From: Neocallimastix lanati (nom. inval.)
Taxonomy: Eukaryota; Neocallimastigomycota; Neocallimastigomycetes; Neocallimastigales; Neocallimastigaceae
Direction of reading: 5' to 3'
DNA length: 64,000 nucleotides
Assembly: GCA_016946835.1 (NCBI GenBank)
Contig: JACVTC010000031.1
Span: 152,501 to 216,500 of the forward strand
The position numbers and the translations under genes were made by a program. The notes beneath the pieces are model-generated. The model saw only the letters and a list, made by a program, of their open reading frames with translations, was not told the origin of the DNA and ran no database searches. This document shows positions 31,001 through 43,362 of this stretch, one piece after another (position 1 is the stretch's first letter; each line of letters opens with the position of its first letter).

Positions 31001-33868
31001 AGCTAACAGAATGAAATTGGGTACGCTCAAGGCATACTACTACCAAGACTTTGGTCTAGAAAATTCAATAAATAATACTGACAAAGGTATAGATATAGTA
31101 TTTCAAAATTCGAAAGATTCAGTGGTCGAAAATAACATTAAAAATTACAATAAAAATATTAATAACCCTAAAGAAAATACTGAAGATTCTGAATATACGT
31201 TCAAAAATTCACGTAAAAACACGAAAAATAATGAAGATAATGCAAGTAATAATGAAGAATTAAACAAAACTATTGAGGATCATGTAGAAAATGATGACAG
31301 TGATGAATTTTTTGATATTATAGATGATGAAAAAATTTTTAATAATAAAAATTTTAATGATTTTGAACAAAAAATAGAAAATAATAATGATAAAAATAAT
31401 AATTTAAGTTCAAAAATTTTTCATGAAAAACTGAATGTTTCCCAAAATGATAACCCTAACCTTCCAAATATGGAAACTAAAGAAAATTCAAATTTTAATA
31501 ATAAAGTTGAAAATTCAATTAATAATAAGGTTCAAGTTAATAAAAATTTAATTGACAATAGTTTGAACAATAGTAATAATAATGAAGAAAAACAATTTAC
31601 AGATATTATATCAGACAGTAAATTGGTGCATATAGAAAATGAATCAAAAATTAATTCCAATTCAAATATCAATTCAAAAGAATATACTGATAATATACTC
31701 AAAGATAAAGTGGACTTTACTTCTTCTCCAAATGTAAACAAAACACATTTTAATTTAAATCCAAAGGGTAAAAGGAAGGAATTAATTATTTATAAAAATG
31801 TAAATGTTCCACAAGATATATTAAAACTTAAAAAGATAATTAATAATAATAATTTTAAGTTAAATAAATTCAAAAATTTTAATTTTGATTATAATTCAAA
31901 CAACAATGTCTCAGTTATTCTTAACAAAAATAATAAAAGACCTTTAGAAGATAATTCTACCGTAATTTATTCTAAGAATCTTTCTGTAGAAAGACCAAAT
32001 AAATTCAGAAATATTAATTTTAATAAATTTGTCGCTTCTATTAATTCAGTCACCCCATTCTCTTTCTCGGATGCTATTCAACAGGAAGACCATATTGTAT
32101 GGGAAAAAGCAATAATGGATGAACTTAATAATTTATACAACAATATTTTTACTTTCGTTAAATTTGTCCCACCAAACAAAACTATTATCTCTACAAAATG
32201 GGTTTTCAGTACCAAAAAGGATATAAACAATAAAATTATTAAAAGAAAGGCTAGACTTGTTGCTCGTGGTTTCAACCAGAGGAGGGCTATCGATTATGAG
32301 CTAACTTACTCTCCTACCCTCAATATTGATTGCTTGAAGTTAATTTTCGCTCTTGCTGCTAAATTCCATTGGTTTATTCAACAACTCGATATTAAAGCAG
32401 CGTATCTCAATGCTGACTTAGACAGGGAAATCTACACTACTATTCCTCCAGGAGATACTAACTTTGGTAGGGGGTATTGGAAGTTGAATAAAGCTCTATA
32501 TGGATAAAGCAATCCGGCAGGCAATGGAATAAGACCATTACAGTATTCCTTCAGGACAACGGATACAAGCAACTTATTTCAGAAAAATGTATATTCATGA
32601 AAACAGAAAATGGAAAAGTTACTTGTATAATCGGATTATACGTTGACGATATGGTCATCACAGGGAATAACAACGAAATTAAAAATATTACTTTAATTAA
32701 AAAAGGAAAATTTAAAATTTCAAAATCTGAACCAATAAATTTTATTTTAGGAATTAAAGTGGTAAACATTAATAATACATATATTATATCACAAGAAGGC
32801 TTTATTAACAATATACTAGAAAAGTTTAATATCAAACATACCCGGAAAACATACACTCCTTGTATGAACGATAATATTAAAGATGAAAATACCAAACCGT
32901 TTGATAAGACCGTATATAAAAGTGCAATAGGTATGCTGATCTACTTATCAAAGTGTACTAGACCAGACATATCATTTGCAGTACATAAAGCCGCAAGAAA
33001 TTCCGAAAATCCAACTGTTTCAGATTGGATTAAGATAACACATATTTTAAAATATATTAATACAACTAAAGATTATAAAATACATTATAACGGAAAGGGA
33101 GAAATAATTGCATATACTGATTCTGACTTCGCTGGCGATATAAAGGATAGAAAATCCACATCAGGCAACATCATTTTAATGGGTAATAGTCCAATATGTT
33201 GGGCTTCCAAGAAACAAACAATCGTTTCTACTTCCACCGCCGAAGCTGAATATATCAGTACCTCGGAATGCACTAAAAAGGTCTTATGGATCAGAAATAT
33301 ATTACAAGAATTATTTAACTATAACAAACCAATTAAAATATACACGGACAACATAGCTAGTAAAACCAATATTGAAAACGACGAAATTAATACAAAATTA
33401 AAGCATATCGATATTAAATTTTTCTTTAATAAAGACATTGATAAAGGTAAAATAACTTTAGATTATATTGAGTCAAAAGAAATGCTAGCTGATATTCTAA
33501 CAAAAAATAAAAATAGTAAAGATAAAGTTAACTTCGCAAACAAAGTTTTTATAAATAAAAACTAGTTTGAGAGGGGAGTGTTAACATATGTAAACATATT
33601 TAATAAATAAATCATATAATTTTTATATAATAAAATATATACAATATTTGTATATATAAAATAACATAAATGTATATACATAAACCAATGTAAAATCGTA
33701 TGACGTCATAAGATAAATCTATGTAATTAAATTATAAATTTATTTCTATTCATATAAATATAACTTTACATTAATAAATTAATGTATGGAGTTCTTTAAT
33801 ATAAATAAATAAATAAAATATTAATTTTTCATAAACATTCGCGTGTTTCTACCGATAGTCGGTTAATA
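28082..33868 (+). mobile_element. Ty1/copia LTR retrotransposon, lightly broken
   Basis: A Pseudoviridae (copia) element inserted in LTR G2. LTRs are 28082-28373 and 33579-33868, about 290 bp each and nearly identical (I noticed about a 2-bp indel and one substitution), so it is young. Target duplication GATAC (28077-28081, 33869-33873); the uninterrupted site is visible in G1. It is broken, about two to three breaks. A purine tract (GAGAGGGGAG) precedes the 3-prime LTR. It is the only clear element placed inside another one rather than at an edge. Confidence 0.92.
28527..33565 (+). pseudogene. Gag-pol region of the copia element
   Basis: Order Gag-protease-integrase-RT-RNase H, which defines Ty1/copia. 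Gag starts at the ATG at 28527. An Asn-rich linker precedes the CCHC knuckle CHICNKNNHNTKEC (near 29280). Protease motif FDSGAGEHLTN near 29656. Integrase has the zinc region with HRRLGHYYLDDL (near 30090) and CEDCKISKMKR, and a core that follows. A long Asn/Lys/Asp-rich low-complexity linker (about 31050-31950) separates integrase from RT. RT shows ARLVARGFNQ and LDIKAAYLNADL near 32250-32420 and YVDDMVITGN near 32640. RNase H shows TDSDFAGD and STAEAEYIS near 33115-33260. Lightly broken. Confidence 0.88.
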
Positions 33869-34618
33869 GATACTAAATTATTAAAATTATTAATTAAATA
33901 TTATTATAAAAATTATTATAAACTATTAATATTATAAAATTATTAAAATTATTAAAATTATTAAATATTATTATAAAAATTTATTTATTATAACTATTAA
34001 ATATTATTATAAAATTATTAAGATTATTAATTAAATTTATTATTAAAAAATTATTATTAAAAATTATTAATTATTATAAAAATTTATTATCTAAATATTA
34101 TCAAATTTATTAATTAAATATTATAAAAATTTTATTTTATTTTTGAAAATAATTACAAGTATATTTAAAATAATTAAAGATTATTAAATTTATTATATTA
34201 ATCTTTAAAAACAATTTATTTAACTTAAAAATATCAAAGAAAATAGTAAAAACTATTTTCTATATATTTATTTTATAATTATTTTTAATTAAATTATATT
34301 TGAATATTATATTATTATATTTATAAAAATTAAAACAAAAATGAATTATTGATATAAAATTAATTCAATAATTCTATAAAATTTCTTAAATTATAAACAA
34401 ATAATTATACTTTAAATTTATAAAAAAATATAAATATTGTAAATATTTCTTAAAAATTAAATATATGTACTTTAAAAAAAAATAAATTTTAATATTAATA
34501 AATAATAAATAAATTTTAATAAAAAGAAATTTTTTTTATTTAAAATCAAAGCAGGGTAATACCGTCCCCCCTGCTTGATTTTAAATCTATACGTGTCAAC
34601 CCCGAGTCTACCAATTTG

Positions 34619-35838
34619 TGTTACGGAACTAACTAATAATTCATATTATACTATTGGAAATTATAATTATGTTACGAATACTAGTGGATTTGATGTCAAA
34701 ATTCACTATTAGATCAATTGAAATTTAATTTAGTTACTGACAAAAATTATTTTAATTCGATTTTAATTATAAAAATAAATATTAGAAACATTAAAGAATT
34801 AGAAACCAAAGGGTTTGGACTTATTTATTAAAGATAATTTAATTTAATTTAACCCTTAAGAATTTGATAAAAATAACATGAAGAAAAACAACGATAACTC
34901 AACAAATAATGGAAATATTATATTGACATTCCCGCTAAAATTATATTCATTAGAAAGCTACGGTTGAGAACTACAACGTATGTTAAAGTCAACCTTATTG
35001 GACAACTAGATAACGAGATATTGGACTTTAAAGATATTTAAATATAAAAATATAATTTAATTATTTAATTAAGACCCTAAATTATTAATTAAGAAATTTA
35101 TATTAGATAAATCTCTTAACTTGGAAATTATATTATTAATTTTTATTATTAATTAAAAATACAGAATTAGTTATTAGTAATAGTTTTATAATATTTTAAA
35201 TAAGTTTTATAAGTTTTATATATTTTATTATTATATATTTTTATTCAATTATTTTCTAAAAGATTCTAAGGAATTCTTTATCATTCTAAAGATTTCCGAA
35301 TAAGAATTTTTAATTAGTTTTAATATTTTATTTTATTTTATTTTATATTTTATTATTAAATTAGTTTTATTATTAAATTGTTTTATGAATAAGTTATATA
35401 GTTATTTTATTAAAAGATTCTTATCAATATTATTTTATTATTATATTTTATATTTTATATAGTTTATATACATGTATGAATATATTAAGATTAAAATGTA
35501 TTAATTAATTATATTGCTAATTATTATTTTAGTTTAGTATAAAAAGGATTTGAAAATTCCATATTTTGAATTCTTTGTAAGATTTTTAATTTAATTTAAT
35601 GTATTAACATAAAGTTAATAAATTAATAAATTAATTATAACAATAAATAATAATAAATAATAATAAATAATAATAAATAATAATAAATAATAATAAATAA
35701 TAATAAATAATAATAAATAATAATAGTAAATAATAAATGATAAATGATAAATGATAAATAATAAAAAATTGAATGACAATAAATAGCAATAATAAAATAA
35801 ATAATAACAATAATAAGAACACATAAATACACTAACAT
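34619..35838 (+). repeat. LTR-like block I
   Basis: TGTTACGGAACTAACTAA...ACACTAACA. Its start resembles LTR Q (56564, TGATACGGAACTAGC). A TATA-like GTATAAAAAGG lies near 35540, followed by a T-rich stretch and an ATAATAA simple repeat (35640-35760). Around 34937-35041 there is a coding-like run of about 35 codons (IPAKIIFIRKLRLRTTTYVK) that I cannot assign. It stands where the 5-prime LTR of D3 should be but does not resemble the D3 3-prime LTR. Confidence 0.5.
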
Positions 35839-35949
35839 ATGTTTACATGATTTTAGGGAAATAGAACTGGAAGAAGTAGGCCAAGCAAACTATATAGAAG
35901 AACCAAGATTTAGTACAGACCTTAGAAGCAGAAGTATGTTAGCATCTAG

Positions 35950-36110
35950 GTAACAGTTTCCGGATTAAGTTTATCTGTCACAGGCAGCGATCTGGGCAGC
36001 TCTGGACTGGCCTATCCGATGTGTGGTAGGTTGCAATCGTGGTGTAAGCGGGAACATGACACCAGTAATAGGCAAGCTGCTCCCGTCATTAAGTACATAC
36101 TACTGTTTAC
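35950..36110 (+). ncRNA. Conserved structured leader RNA of D3
   Basis: Homologue of the leaders in A1, A2 and E2. The closing stem pairs GTAACAG (35950-35956) with CTGTTTAC (36103-36110), one bulge. The internal hairpin uses CCTATC/GGTAGG (near 36012-36033). A stem pairs GCGGGA with TCCCGT (near 36048 and 36081). The unpaired blocks CCGGATTAAGTTTATC, GCTCTGGACTG, CATGACACC and AAGCTGC are kept while the stems have different bases. Confidence 0.72.
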
Positions 36111-36264
36111 TGCTAACGCGCTTCTGGAAAATCGTCTGGAAATGGTTGAGTATTTTCTTATACAATTGTTTTCTTTCGCCAAAACTTCCTAACTATGACC
36201 TTATAATCACAATAAACATATATATATATTTCATAGTTAATATAATTTATAATTTAGGTAAAAA

Positions 36265-39200
36265 ATGGAATCCAATAGTGATAAAGTTCAAACTCCAAGT
36301 GAGGTTGAATCCTCAAAGCTTATAACAGCCTTAACAGAATTTATCCCAACCTTCTTTTCCGCCAATGGAGTATTATCCAAAGACTTAGCTGACAACAGTA
36401 AACTTAATATTCGAGAACTCCTGGAACAGAGTGAATCGTTCTTTCAAGATCATCCTAACTCTTTTTCCACGGACGACTCTAAAAACTCATTCGTTATCAG
36501 CAAGTTGTATGGACCTTCAAAGAAATGGGGACTTTCGTTGAAGGTCGATGGAACTTTAAATTCATTAGGCTATAAAACATTTAAGGAACTTTTGATAAAC
36601 AATTTTGGGGATACTAAGGAATTGAAGTATGTTCTTATTGAACAACTTCTTAACTTAAAACAACATCATTTTGGAAAAGCTGCTTTATTTACTATTGAAT
36701 TCAGAAGGTTAGCTGGACGTATTGGATGGCCGGACGATGTTTTTATTGACCTTATCAGAAGGGGACTTCTTGAGGAAGTAAAAAAGGAGTTCGACAAATT
36801 AGACAAGCCAAAAACTTTATTTGACGCAACAAACGCTATAATTAGTATTGACAAGAAATGCATACTCGAACAGAAGACAAAGTTCAATAAAGCAAAAGAT
36901 AATAATGGTAGCACCTTTAAACGCAGAAGACATGAACTTAACAAAATCGAAAACAAGTTCAAACAAAGAAAGCACCATAAGGAACATAATAATAGAAATC
37001 TTTTATCAGCCAACTACACCCCAAGCCACAATAATAAAATGACAACAACTTTTCTTATAACAGTTAATAATAGAAAAATCAAAACAAGAATCCTTATCGA
37101 CTCAGGTTCAGCCCGAAGTTATCTTTGCAAGAGCTTTGTAACAGCAAACAAGATTCCCCATTCAAGCCTCTCGAACACTATCAATATAAGACTCTCCAAC
37201 GAGAAGAATATGACCATAAGGCAAGTTATAAAAAGACTTAAACTTTCTTTTATGGACCATACTGAAATGTTTGAATTCTTTATCTCAAATCTCCAACTTC
37301 AGGACATTTCAGCAATCCTTGGAAGAGATTGGTTAAATCTTCATTCTCCTTACATTGACTATAAGAATAATAAAATCTATTTCTTGGAATCTCACTGTTT
37401 TAGTCATTGTCCTTCCGCTAAGGGTAATAAGTTTGTTTTCCATTCATCAGATATTACTGCTTCTCTCTTACCCAGTTCTGAATCTGAACATAAGGGAGAA
37501 ACTTCTCTTGATTCTATAATTCCTGATTCCATATCTGAGGACGAATTAAGCGATATGGATATCTGTGCTGTTTTAATTCAAGATAGTAAAATGAAGGATT
37601 CTGACAAAAATGAAGAAATAATTAAAAAATCTCCTGCTGGTGCTCCAGTGCTATTTGTTAAAAAACATGACGGCTCTCTCAGACTCTGCGTTGACTACCG
37701 AAAACTAAATTCAATTACTATCAGAAATAGCTATCCAATTCCTAGGATATCTGATTTAATTGAATCATTTAAAGATGCCACTATTTTCTCCCGTCTTGAT
37801 TTAAGATCTGCCTATAACTTGGTGCATGTCAAGAAAGGCCATGAATATCTTACTGCCTTTCGCACTCCTTTTGGAAATTTTGAATACCCTGTAATGCCAT
37901 TCGGCTTACGCAATGCTCCCTCTGTCTTCCAGCGTTTTATTCAAGATATTTTCTCCGATGATATTGGCTTGTTTCTCTTTGTATATTTAGACGATATAAT
38001 AATCTACTCAAAAAACCTTATTGAACATGTCAAGCATGTTCGACATGTTCTATCCTTACTGATTAAAAATGGTCTTTTCGCAAAACTTGAAAAATGCGAA
38101 TTCCACGTCTCCGAAACTACTTTCCTTGGATTTGTCGTCTCAGTAAATGGCCTTTCAATGGATAAAAACAAAGTAAAATCAATCCTTGAATGGCCAACTC
38201 CAAAAAATATGAACGAACTTCAAAGTTTCCTCGGACTCCGTAACTACTACAGAAAATTCATAAAGAATTTTGCTAAAATCATGGAACCCCTAAGAACACT
38301 CCTCAAGAAGAATAGCGAGTTCAAATGGAATAAAGATGCTGAAAATGCTTTTAATAAATTAAAAACTGCTTTTACCACAGACGAAATCCTTATTTATCCC
38401 GATCCAGATAAGGAATTCACTGTTGAAACCGATGCTAGTGATTTTGCCGTTGGGTGCATTCTCTCTCAAATCAGTGACAAGGATAACGAACTCTATCCTG
38501 TCGCTTTTCATTCCAGGTCTTTGTCATCCTCTGAAATAAATTATACCATATATGACAAAGAACTACTCGCTATTATCACCGCTTTTGAAACCTGGCGTCA
38601 CCATCTGGAAGGGGCTAAGTTTCCTGTTCAAATCATTACTGATCACAGGAATCTGTTATATTTTACGAAGCCCCAGCATTTAAATCAACGTCAGATAAGA
38701 TGGAGCCTCTTTCTTTCTAAGTTAGACTTTAGGATATCGTTCAGACCTGGATCAAGGAGTGGTAAACCAGATTCGTTGTCGAGACGTCCGGATTATAAAT
38801 TCGTGGTTTCCCTCCATAGCAAAGACCATCCTTTATTGGATGATAATGCCTTTTGTTGTGAAAACACTGATAATATCAGTAGTTTGATTGATGCCCAAAC
38901 GGCTGACAAATTCTGTAGATCTACTTTAGAAAAGATCAAAGATAAGTCAAACACTATTATGAGTTCTTTATTTTCATTAAAAGAAGGGGTCTTACATTTC
39001 CAAAACAAAATCATCGTCCCATCCACCTTAAGAGCAAGAATTCTGAAATCTTTTCACGACTCTCCCACCAATGGACACCAAGGCATCGACAAAACTCTTG
39101 AAAAAATCAAGAGATACTACTGGTGGCCCAACATGAAGAAAGACATTCATAATTATGTTCTTTCATGCTCAACTTGCGCTAGGTGTAAAATCCGAAGGCA

Positions 39201-40101
39201 TAAGCCTTACGGTAAAATTCAACCATTACCCGTTCCCAACAAACCATGGGAAATCATAGGTGTTGATTTTATTGTTTCCCTGCCAAGTTCACAAGATTGC
39301 ACATGTATTATGGTGGTTTTGGATCACTTAACAAAAATGATCCATTTAGTACCTTGCTCTGACGTTCCATCCGCTGACCTTACCGCCAAGATGCTCCTTT
39401 ATAATGTTTTTCGTTATCATGGCTTCCCTAAAATCATTGTCTCTGATCACGGCTCCCAGTTTTCTTCTGAAATTTGGACCTCACTTTGCTCTGCACTTAA
39501 TACCAAACCAAGACTCGCGACTGCCCATCACCAACAAACTAATGGTCAAGTTGAAAGGGCTAATGCTGTTATCGAACAATACTTAAGATGTTATTGTTCT
39601 ACTGCCCAAAACGAATGGTGCATCTATCTACCTCTATGTGAAATGGCTTATAATAATTCATGTCATAAGTCCATTAATATGTCGCCTTTCCGTGCCAATT
39701 ATGGGTTTAACCCAGTATGCAACATTGATTCTCCTCCAGTTCTTTTAAAAGATAATGCTTCCGTTCTTACTAGGGATTGGACCGCCCATTTTGATGCCCT
39801 TAAGAAACATCTTATTAAAGCCAAAGAAGACTTTTAAAAGTTTGGTGATCCTAAAAAGGATTCTGGTCCTACCTTCCACGTTAATGATATGGTTTGGTTT
39901 AAAAGATATTACTTTACCAATGAACCTGCCAAAAAACTCTCAAATCAATATTTGGGACCCTTTAAGATCATAGAAGTGAGGGAAAGAATGAACTACCGAC
40001 TCGAATTGCCAGAAAATCTTCATCTTCATCTGGTATTTCATACCTCGCAATTGGAGCCTTATACTGAGAGAGACAAAGGATTAAAGGAACCATCACCATA
40101 A
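36265..40101 (+). pseudogene. Gag-pol region of D3, lightly broken
   Basis: Starts at the ATG at 36265. The gag part (about 230 codons) has a capsid-like region (GPSKKWGLSLKVDGTLNSLG ... FTIEFRRLAGRIGW) and ends in a basic segment with no zinc knuckle. Then come the protease motif LIDSGSARSYL (near 37098), RT (LRLCVDYRKLN near 37680, VYLDDIIIYS near 37981), RNase H (ETDASDFAVGC near 38427, TDHRNL, PDSLSR) and integrase. Integrase has the HHCC part near 39050-39190 (SPTNGHQGIDK ... CSTCARC) and the core (GVDFIV, SDHGSQF, NGQVERANAV, about 39260-39560). The C-terminal part ends with LHLVFHTSQLEPY, typical of the integrase tail. Gag and Pol are in one frame, unlike A, B and E. About one break. 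Confidence 0.85.
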
Positions 40102-40110
40102 AGGGAGCAA

Positions 40111-40819
40111 TGTAAGAAAATATAATTATTTTCAACAAAATAATTATATTCTCTTAGTTAAGTTATAATTAATATAACTTTTATTTAATTCATATTTCAT
40201 TTATACACTTAATTATAATTAATTATTTATTTAATTACATATTAAAAATTTATTTAGTTTATTATTAAAATTTTATTTAATTAAATAATTTTTATACATT
40301 TAAAACAGTACTACATTTATTTAATTATTCACTTAATTATTAAATTTATTAGTTTTAGTTTTCTCTTACTTATTAAATCATAAACTAAAACACTATTCTG
40401 TATTTTATCATGTATTCTGTATTTTATTAATGATGTATTTTTATTATTAATGTATTGTTTTATATTTTTATGTAAAGTTCTATAAAATAGAACTAAATAG
40501 ATTAAATTTTAAATTTTATGATCGAAATAATTTTCATTATTTTATTCTTTCATTTTCGATCATTATATTAGATTAAGTAATCGGTTAATTAAGGTTTTTC
40601 CAATTATTTCTTAAAAGTAATCGGTTTTACTTAATTAACGCGATGATCGATATGGATAGAATATCGATCAAAAACTTATCTAGGTTTTTCTTCTAGTCTT
40701 TTCCTAGATAAGAGATTTTTTAAGATTAGAACCCTTTTTGATTTTAACCTTATTTTGACAAAAAAGTATAAATAAGGCTCTTGAGTTCTCTTTGAGAAAT
40801 CAAGAGTTATTATTATAAC

Positions 40820-40873
<54 letters not shown>

Positions 40874-41112
40874 TTTTAACATTTAAAGTTTCTAATAATT
40901 AATAAAACAAATTATTTTAAAAACAAATTTTATAATTAAAACTTTTCTTTATCAATATCAGTGTTTCGTCTATTATAATTCGTTATAATAAACTCAATAA
41001 TTAGAAAGAACCATAGGTAAGTATGATTCTTTTCTAAACCTTTAATATTAGCAGTTAGAGCTAATATTAATGATTAATAATTTAATTATAATTTTTTAAT
41101 TAAATTATTACA
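40111..41112 (+). repeat. 3-prime LTR of D3 (D family)
   Basis: TGTAAGAAAATA...AATTATTACA, 1002 bp, after the purine tract AAAGGGAGCAA. TATAAATA at 40767-40774, start-site hairpin 40778-40806, then an ATA/AAT microsatellite to 40868. The palindrome GATCGATAT / ATATCGATC lies near 40645-40669. Confidence 0.88.
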
Positions 41113-41115
41113 TTG

Positions 41116-41900
41116 TAATACAGAATGAACAAATAATACTAATTGTGCTAGAATAATATAAATTATTCTAACCTTATAGATTATTCTATTCTATATAATT
41201 GGAACTTTCCAATATTCTTCAAATATTACTAAATAGAAATCTTAAGTTAATAAATCACTAATCAACTTATAATTCCTTTTTGAATTATAGATCTGATTCC
41301 ATTATATTGTATTAAAAATCTTTAGCCAAGAATATTGTCCTTGCCCACTTAATATATTAATATTATATTTCTTTTGTAATATGTTATATTGAAAATAATC
41401 AAATCTATTTAATTAGTTATTAAAATTTTCGTTATCAATTTAAATTTATTTTTAATTACTAAATTTAACTAAACCACAATTAAAATATTCTGTATAATCT
41501 CTTTATTTTTATTATATATATATTAATATTAAACTATTATTAAATAATTAATAATTCAATAATATAAAACTAATATTTATAACAATAATATTATTAACTA
41601 AAATAATAATTCAATTTCAATTTAAATGTTTTATTTATTAAAATAATTAGTAATTAGTTTATTAAGAAATAGTTAGGCTTTACAAATTTTAATTTGATAA
41701 AAAAATATAAATACATGTAATTTTTAGTGAAATAAAATATAATCAATAACTTACTTTTATTAAATAAATAATTATATTATTATTTTTCTTTTATAAATTT
41801 AAATAAATAAATATTGATTTTAAAACAAATTTTTTTTTATTGTAATTTTATTATTTGTGTTAATTATTATTATATTCCTAAAACTATATGAACCATACCA
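41116..41900 (+). repeat. 5-prime LTR of A2
   Basis: About 785 bp, same ends as A1 (TAATACAG...CATACCA). It shows several small differences from the A1 LTRs, so it is a different, somewhat older insertion. Confidence 0.9.
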
Positions 41901-42086
41901 TGAAAAATTGGTGGAGATATCGGGGAATATAATAATAAATTAATACATTGGGGATAAAATTATAATATTAATAAATAATTTTTCTAATAAAACAAATAAT
42001 TTTTTTTTAAAAAACAATTTTTATATTTTTAACTAATTATTATTAATTGTTAAAAATATTAATTATTATTAAATTAAACTAATATT

Positions 42087-42250
42087 CGTGCATAAATTTC
42101 TGGGTTAAGTTTATCCTACATAGTAATTGGGCTAGTAGGCTCTGGACTGCTATTTTTTATATTAAAAATAGTAACCGTGGCACATGCGTGGCATGACACC
42201 TTTCAAGAGGTAAGCTGCACGTCAGACAGTGTGTACTATCAGATTGCACG
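42087..42250 (+). ncRNA. Conserved structured leader RNA of A2
   Basis: 164 nt, nearly the same as 1634-1797, with the closing stem CGTGCA (42087-42092) / TGCACG (42245-42250). The few differences fall in loops or make G-U or A-U alternatives. Confidence 0.75.
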
Positions 42251-42404
42251 ATTATTATAATTTAATAAATGATTAATAATAATAAATAATTAATAATTTT
42301 ATTAGTTAAAAGAATTAGTTTTTTTTTATTTTATTTTTATTTTTTTTATAACAATTTATACATTACGAGGTTTAGCGTTCTATAGATACAATAAATTTTA
42401 TTTT

Positions 42405-43322
42405 ATGAAAACATCCAGTCTTTCCAGTACTCCAACAGAGAGTACTCCAGAAAGTAAGCTTAGCTTCAGAGAATTAAAGAAAGAATTAAAAGATTTTGAG
42501 AAGCTTACTAAACAAAACCTTGACATCAATTCCTGGGCAAATGAGTTAAAGGCATGGATAAAATATCAACATATCAAGGATCCTGAAACTATTTTTACTG
42601 CTTGTATATTAACGGCTTCTGGAGAACCAAGAGAGATTATCCAAGAATTAGAAGATGTAAATGACCTTACTGAAGATGAAGATTCTGATTTCGATAGTGA
42701 TAGTGAAGGAGATGATGATGAAGAAAGTGAATCAACTAACACCTACCCAAGCCTTGATGAAATAATAAATCATCTGAAGACTTTCTATGGACTTAAAGAA
42801 GATCAAACCAACTTGTTACGAGAATTGCGTTCCATGAAAATAAAGAAGAACGAGAAAGTTAAAGATTTTAATGTCCGTTATAGATCTTTGTACCATAAAT
42901 TGGATAAAAAGAGAAGAAGAAAAATTAGTGTTTTAGATTATGCAGATTCCTTAACCAATAATCCTAACGCATGGAGAAAGGTTATGCTTAAAGACCATAT
43001 TTCTATTACCAAAGCGTTCGCTATAGCTGAAAAAGTTGATCGTTTATCTATTAAAAATAGTACTGAATATTATGATAAGACTCGTTACAATCTCCTTAAC
43101 TCTAAAAGTAATTTTAAGAAGAACATTTCAAATGATTTTAACAAACCAAAAACCCACAAAAATGTATCTATAGAAAATCTCACTAACAAGATGAAAGAAA
43201 TGAAAATTAGTACTTGCTGGTTTTGTAGCAATGAAGGACATACCAAACGAAACTGTCCTAAATTAAATTCTATATTGGAAAATAACCGCAAGAAGTTTTA
43301 TGAAAATCATTTAAACCACTAA
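42405..43322 (+). CDS. Gag of A2
   Basis: 305 residues, very close to Gag of A1 with only scattered substitutions, and the same CCHC knuckle CWFCSNEGHTKRNC near the end. The frame looks whole although the element is truncated further on. It starts at the ATG after the leader RNA and ends inside the frameshift signal. It could still make particles that serve other copies; that is inference. Confidence 0.85.
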   Translation: MKTSSLSSTPTESTPESKLSFRELKKELKDFEKLTKQNLDINSWANELKAWIKYQHIKDPETIFTACILTASGEPREIIQELEDVNDLTEDEDSDFDSDSEGDDDEESESTNTYPSLDEIINHLKTFYGLKEDQTNLLRELRSMKIKKNEKVKDFNVRYRSLYHKLDKKRRRKISVLDYADSLTNNPNAWRKVMLKDHISITKAFAIAEKVDRLSIKNSTEYYDKTRYNLLNSKSNFKKNISNDFNKPKTHKNVSIENLTNKMKEMKISTCWFCSNEGHTKRNCPKLNSILENNRKKFYENHLNH

Positions 43323-43362
43323 AAGGGAGTAGAAGCACTCCCATCATCAAAAAAATTGCTTC
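43310..43362 (+). promoter_or_regulatory. Predicted -1 frameshift signal of A2
   Basis: T-TTA-AAC at 43310-43316, an 8-nt spacer, stem GGGAGT (43325-43330) / ACTCCC (43337-43342), and loop GAAGC (43332-43336) with GCTTC (43358-43362). Compared with A1, one stem pair is G-C here and G-U there, so the stem is kept. Confidence 0.85.

Larger units (their letters stand above)
27843..34613 (+). repeat. Solo LTR G2, split by a copia element
   Basis: 27843-28081 and 33874-34613 together match G1 (23230-24301). The interruption is the Ty1/copia element at 28082-33868 with its GATAC duplication. The 3-prime hairpin around a C-rich loop (near 34543-34583) is kept. Confidence 0.88.
35839..41112 (+). mobile_element. 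Ty3/gypsy element D3, broken
   Basis: Metaviridae element from a different lineage than A/B/E: leader RNA 35950-36110, one fused gag-pol frame from 36265, pol end about 40101, and D-family 3-prime LTR 40111-41112. Lightly broken, about one break. The block in the 5-prime LTR position (I, 34619-35838) is not a D LTR, so the element looks mosaic or 5-prime replaced. A short coding-like stretch (35862-35952) before the leader is unassigned. Confidence 0.8.

Noticed and set aside
35615-35838. Three overlapping minus-strand frames rich in Tyr/Leu
   Set aside because: All read the same ATAATAA microsatellite in different frames; no coding signal.
36023-36325. 100-codon frame overlapping the D3 leader
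   Set aside because: It runs across the structured leader RNA and the start of gag-pol in another frame, is not kept in the other leaders, and has no recognisable domain.
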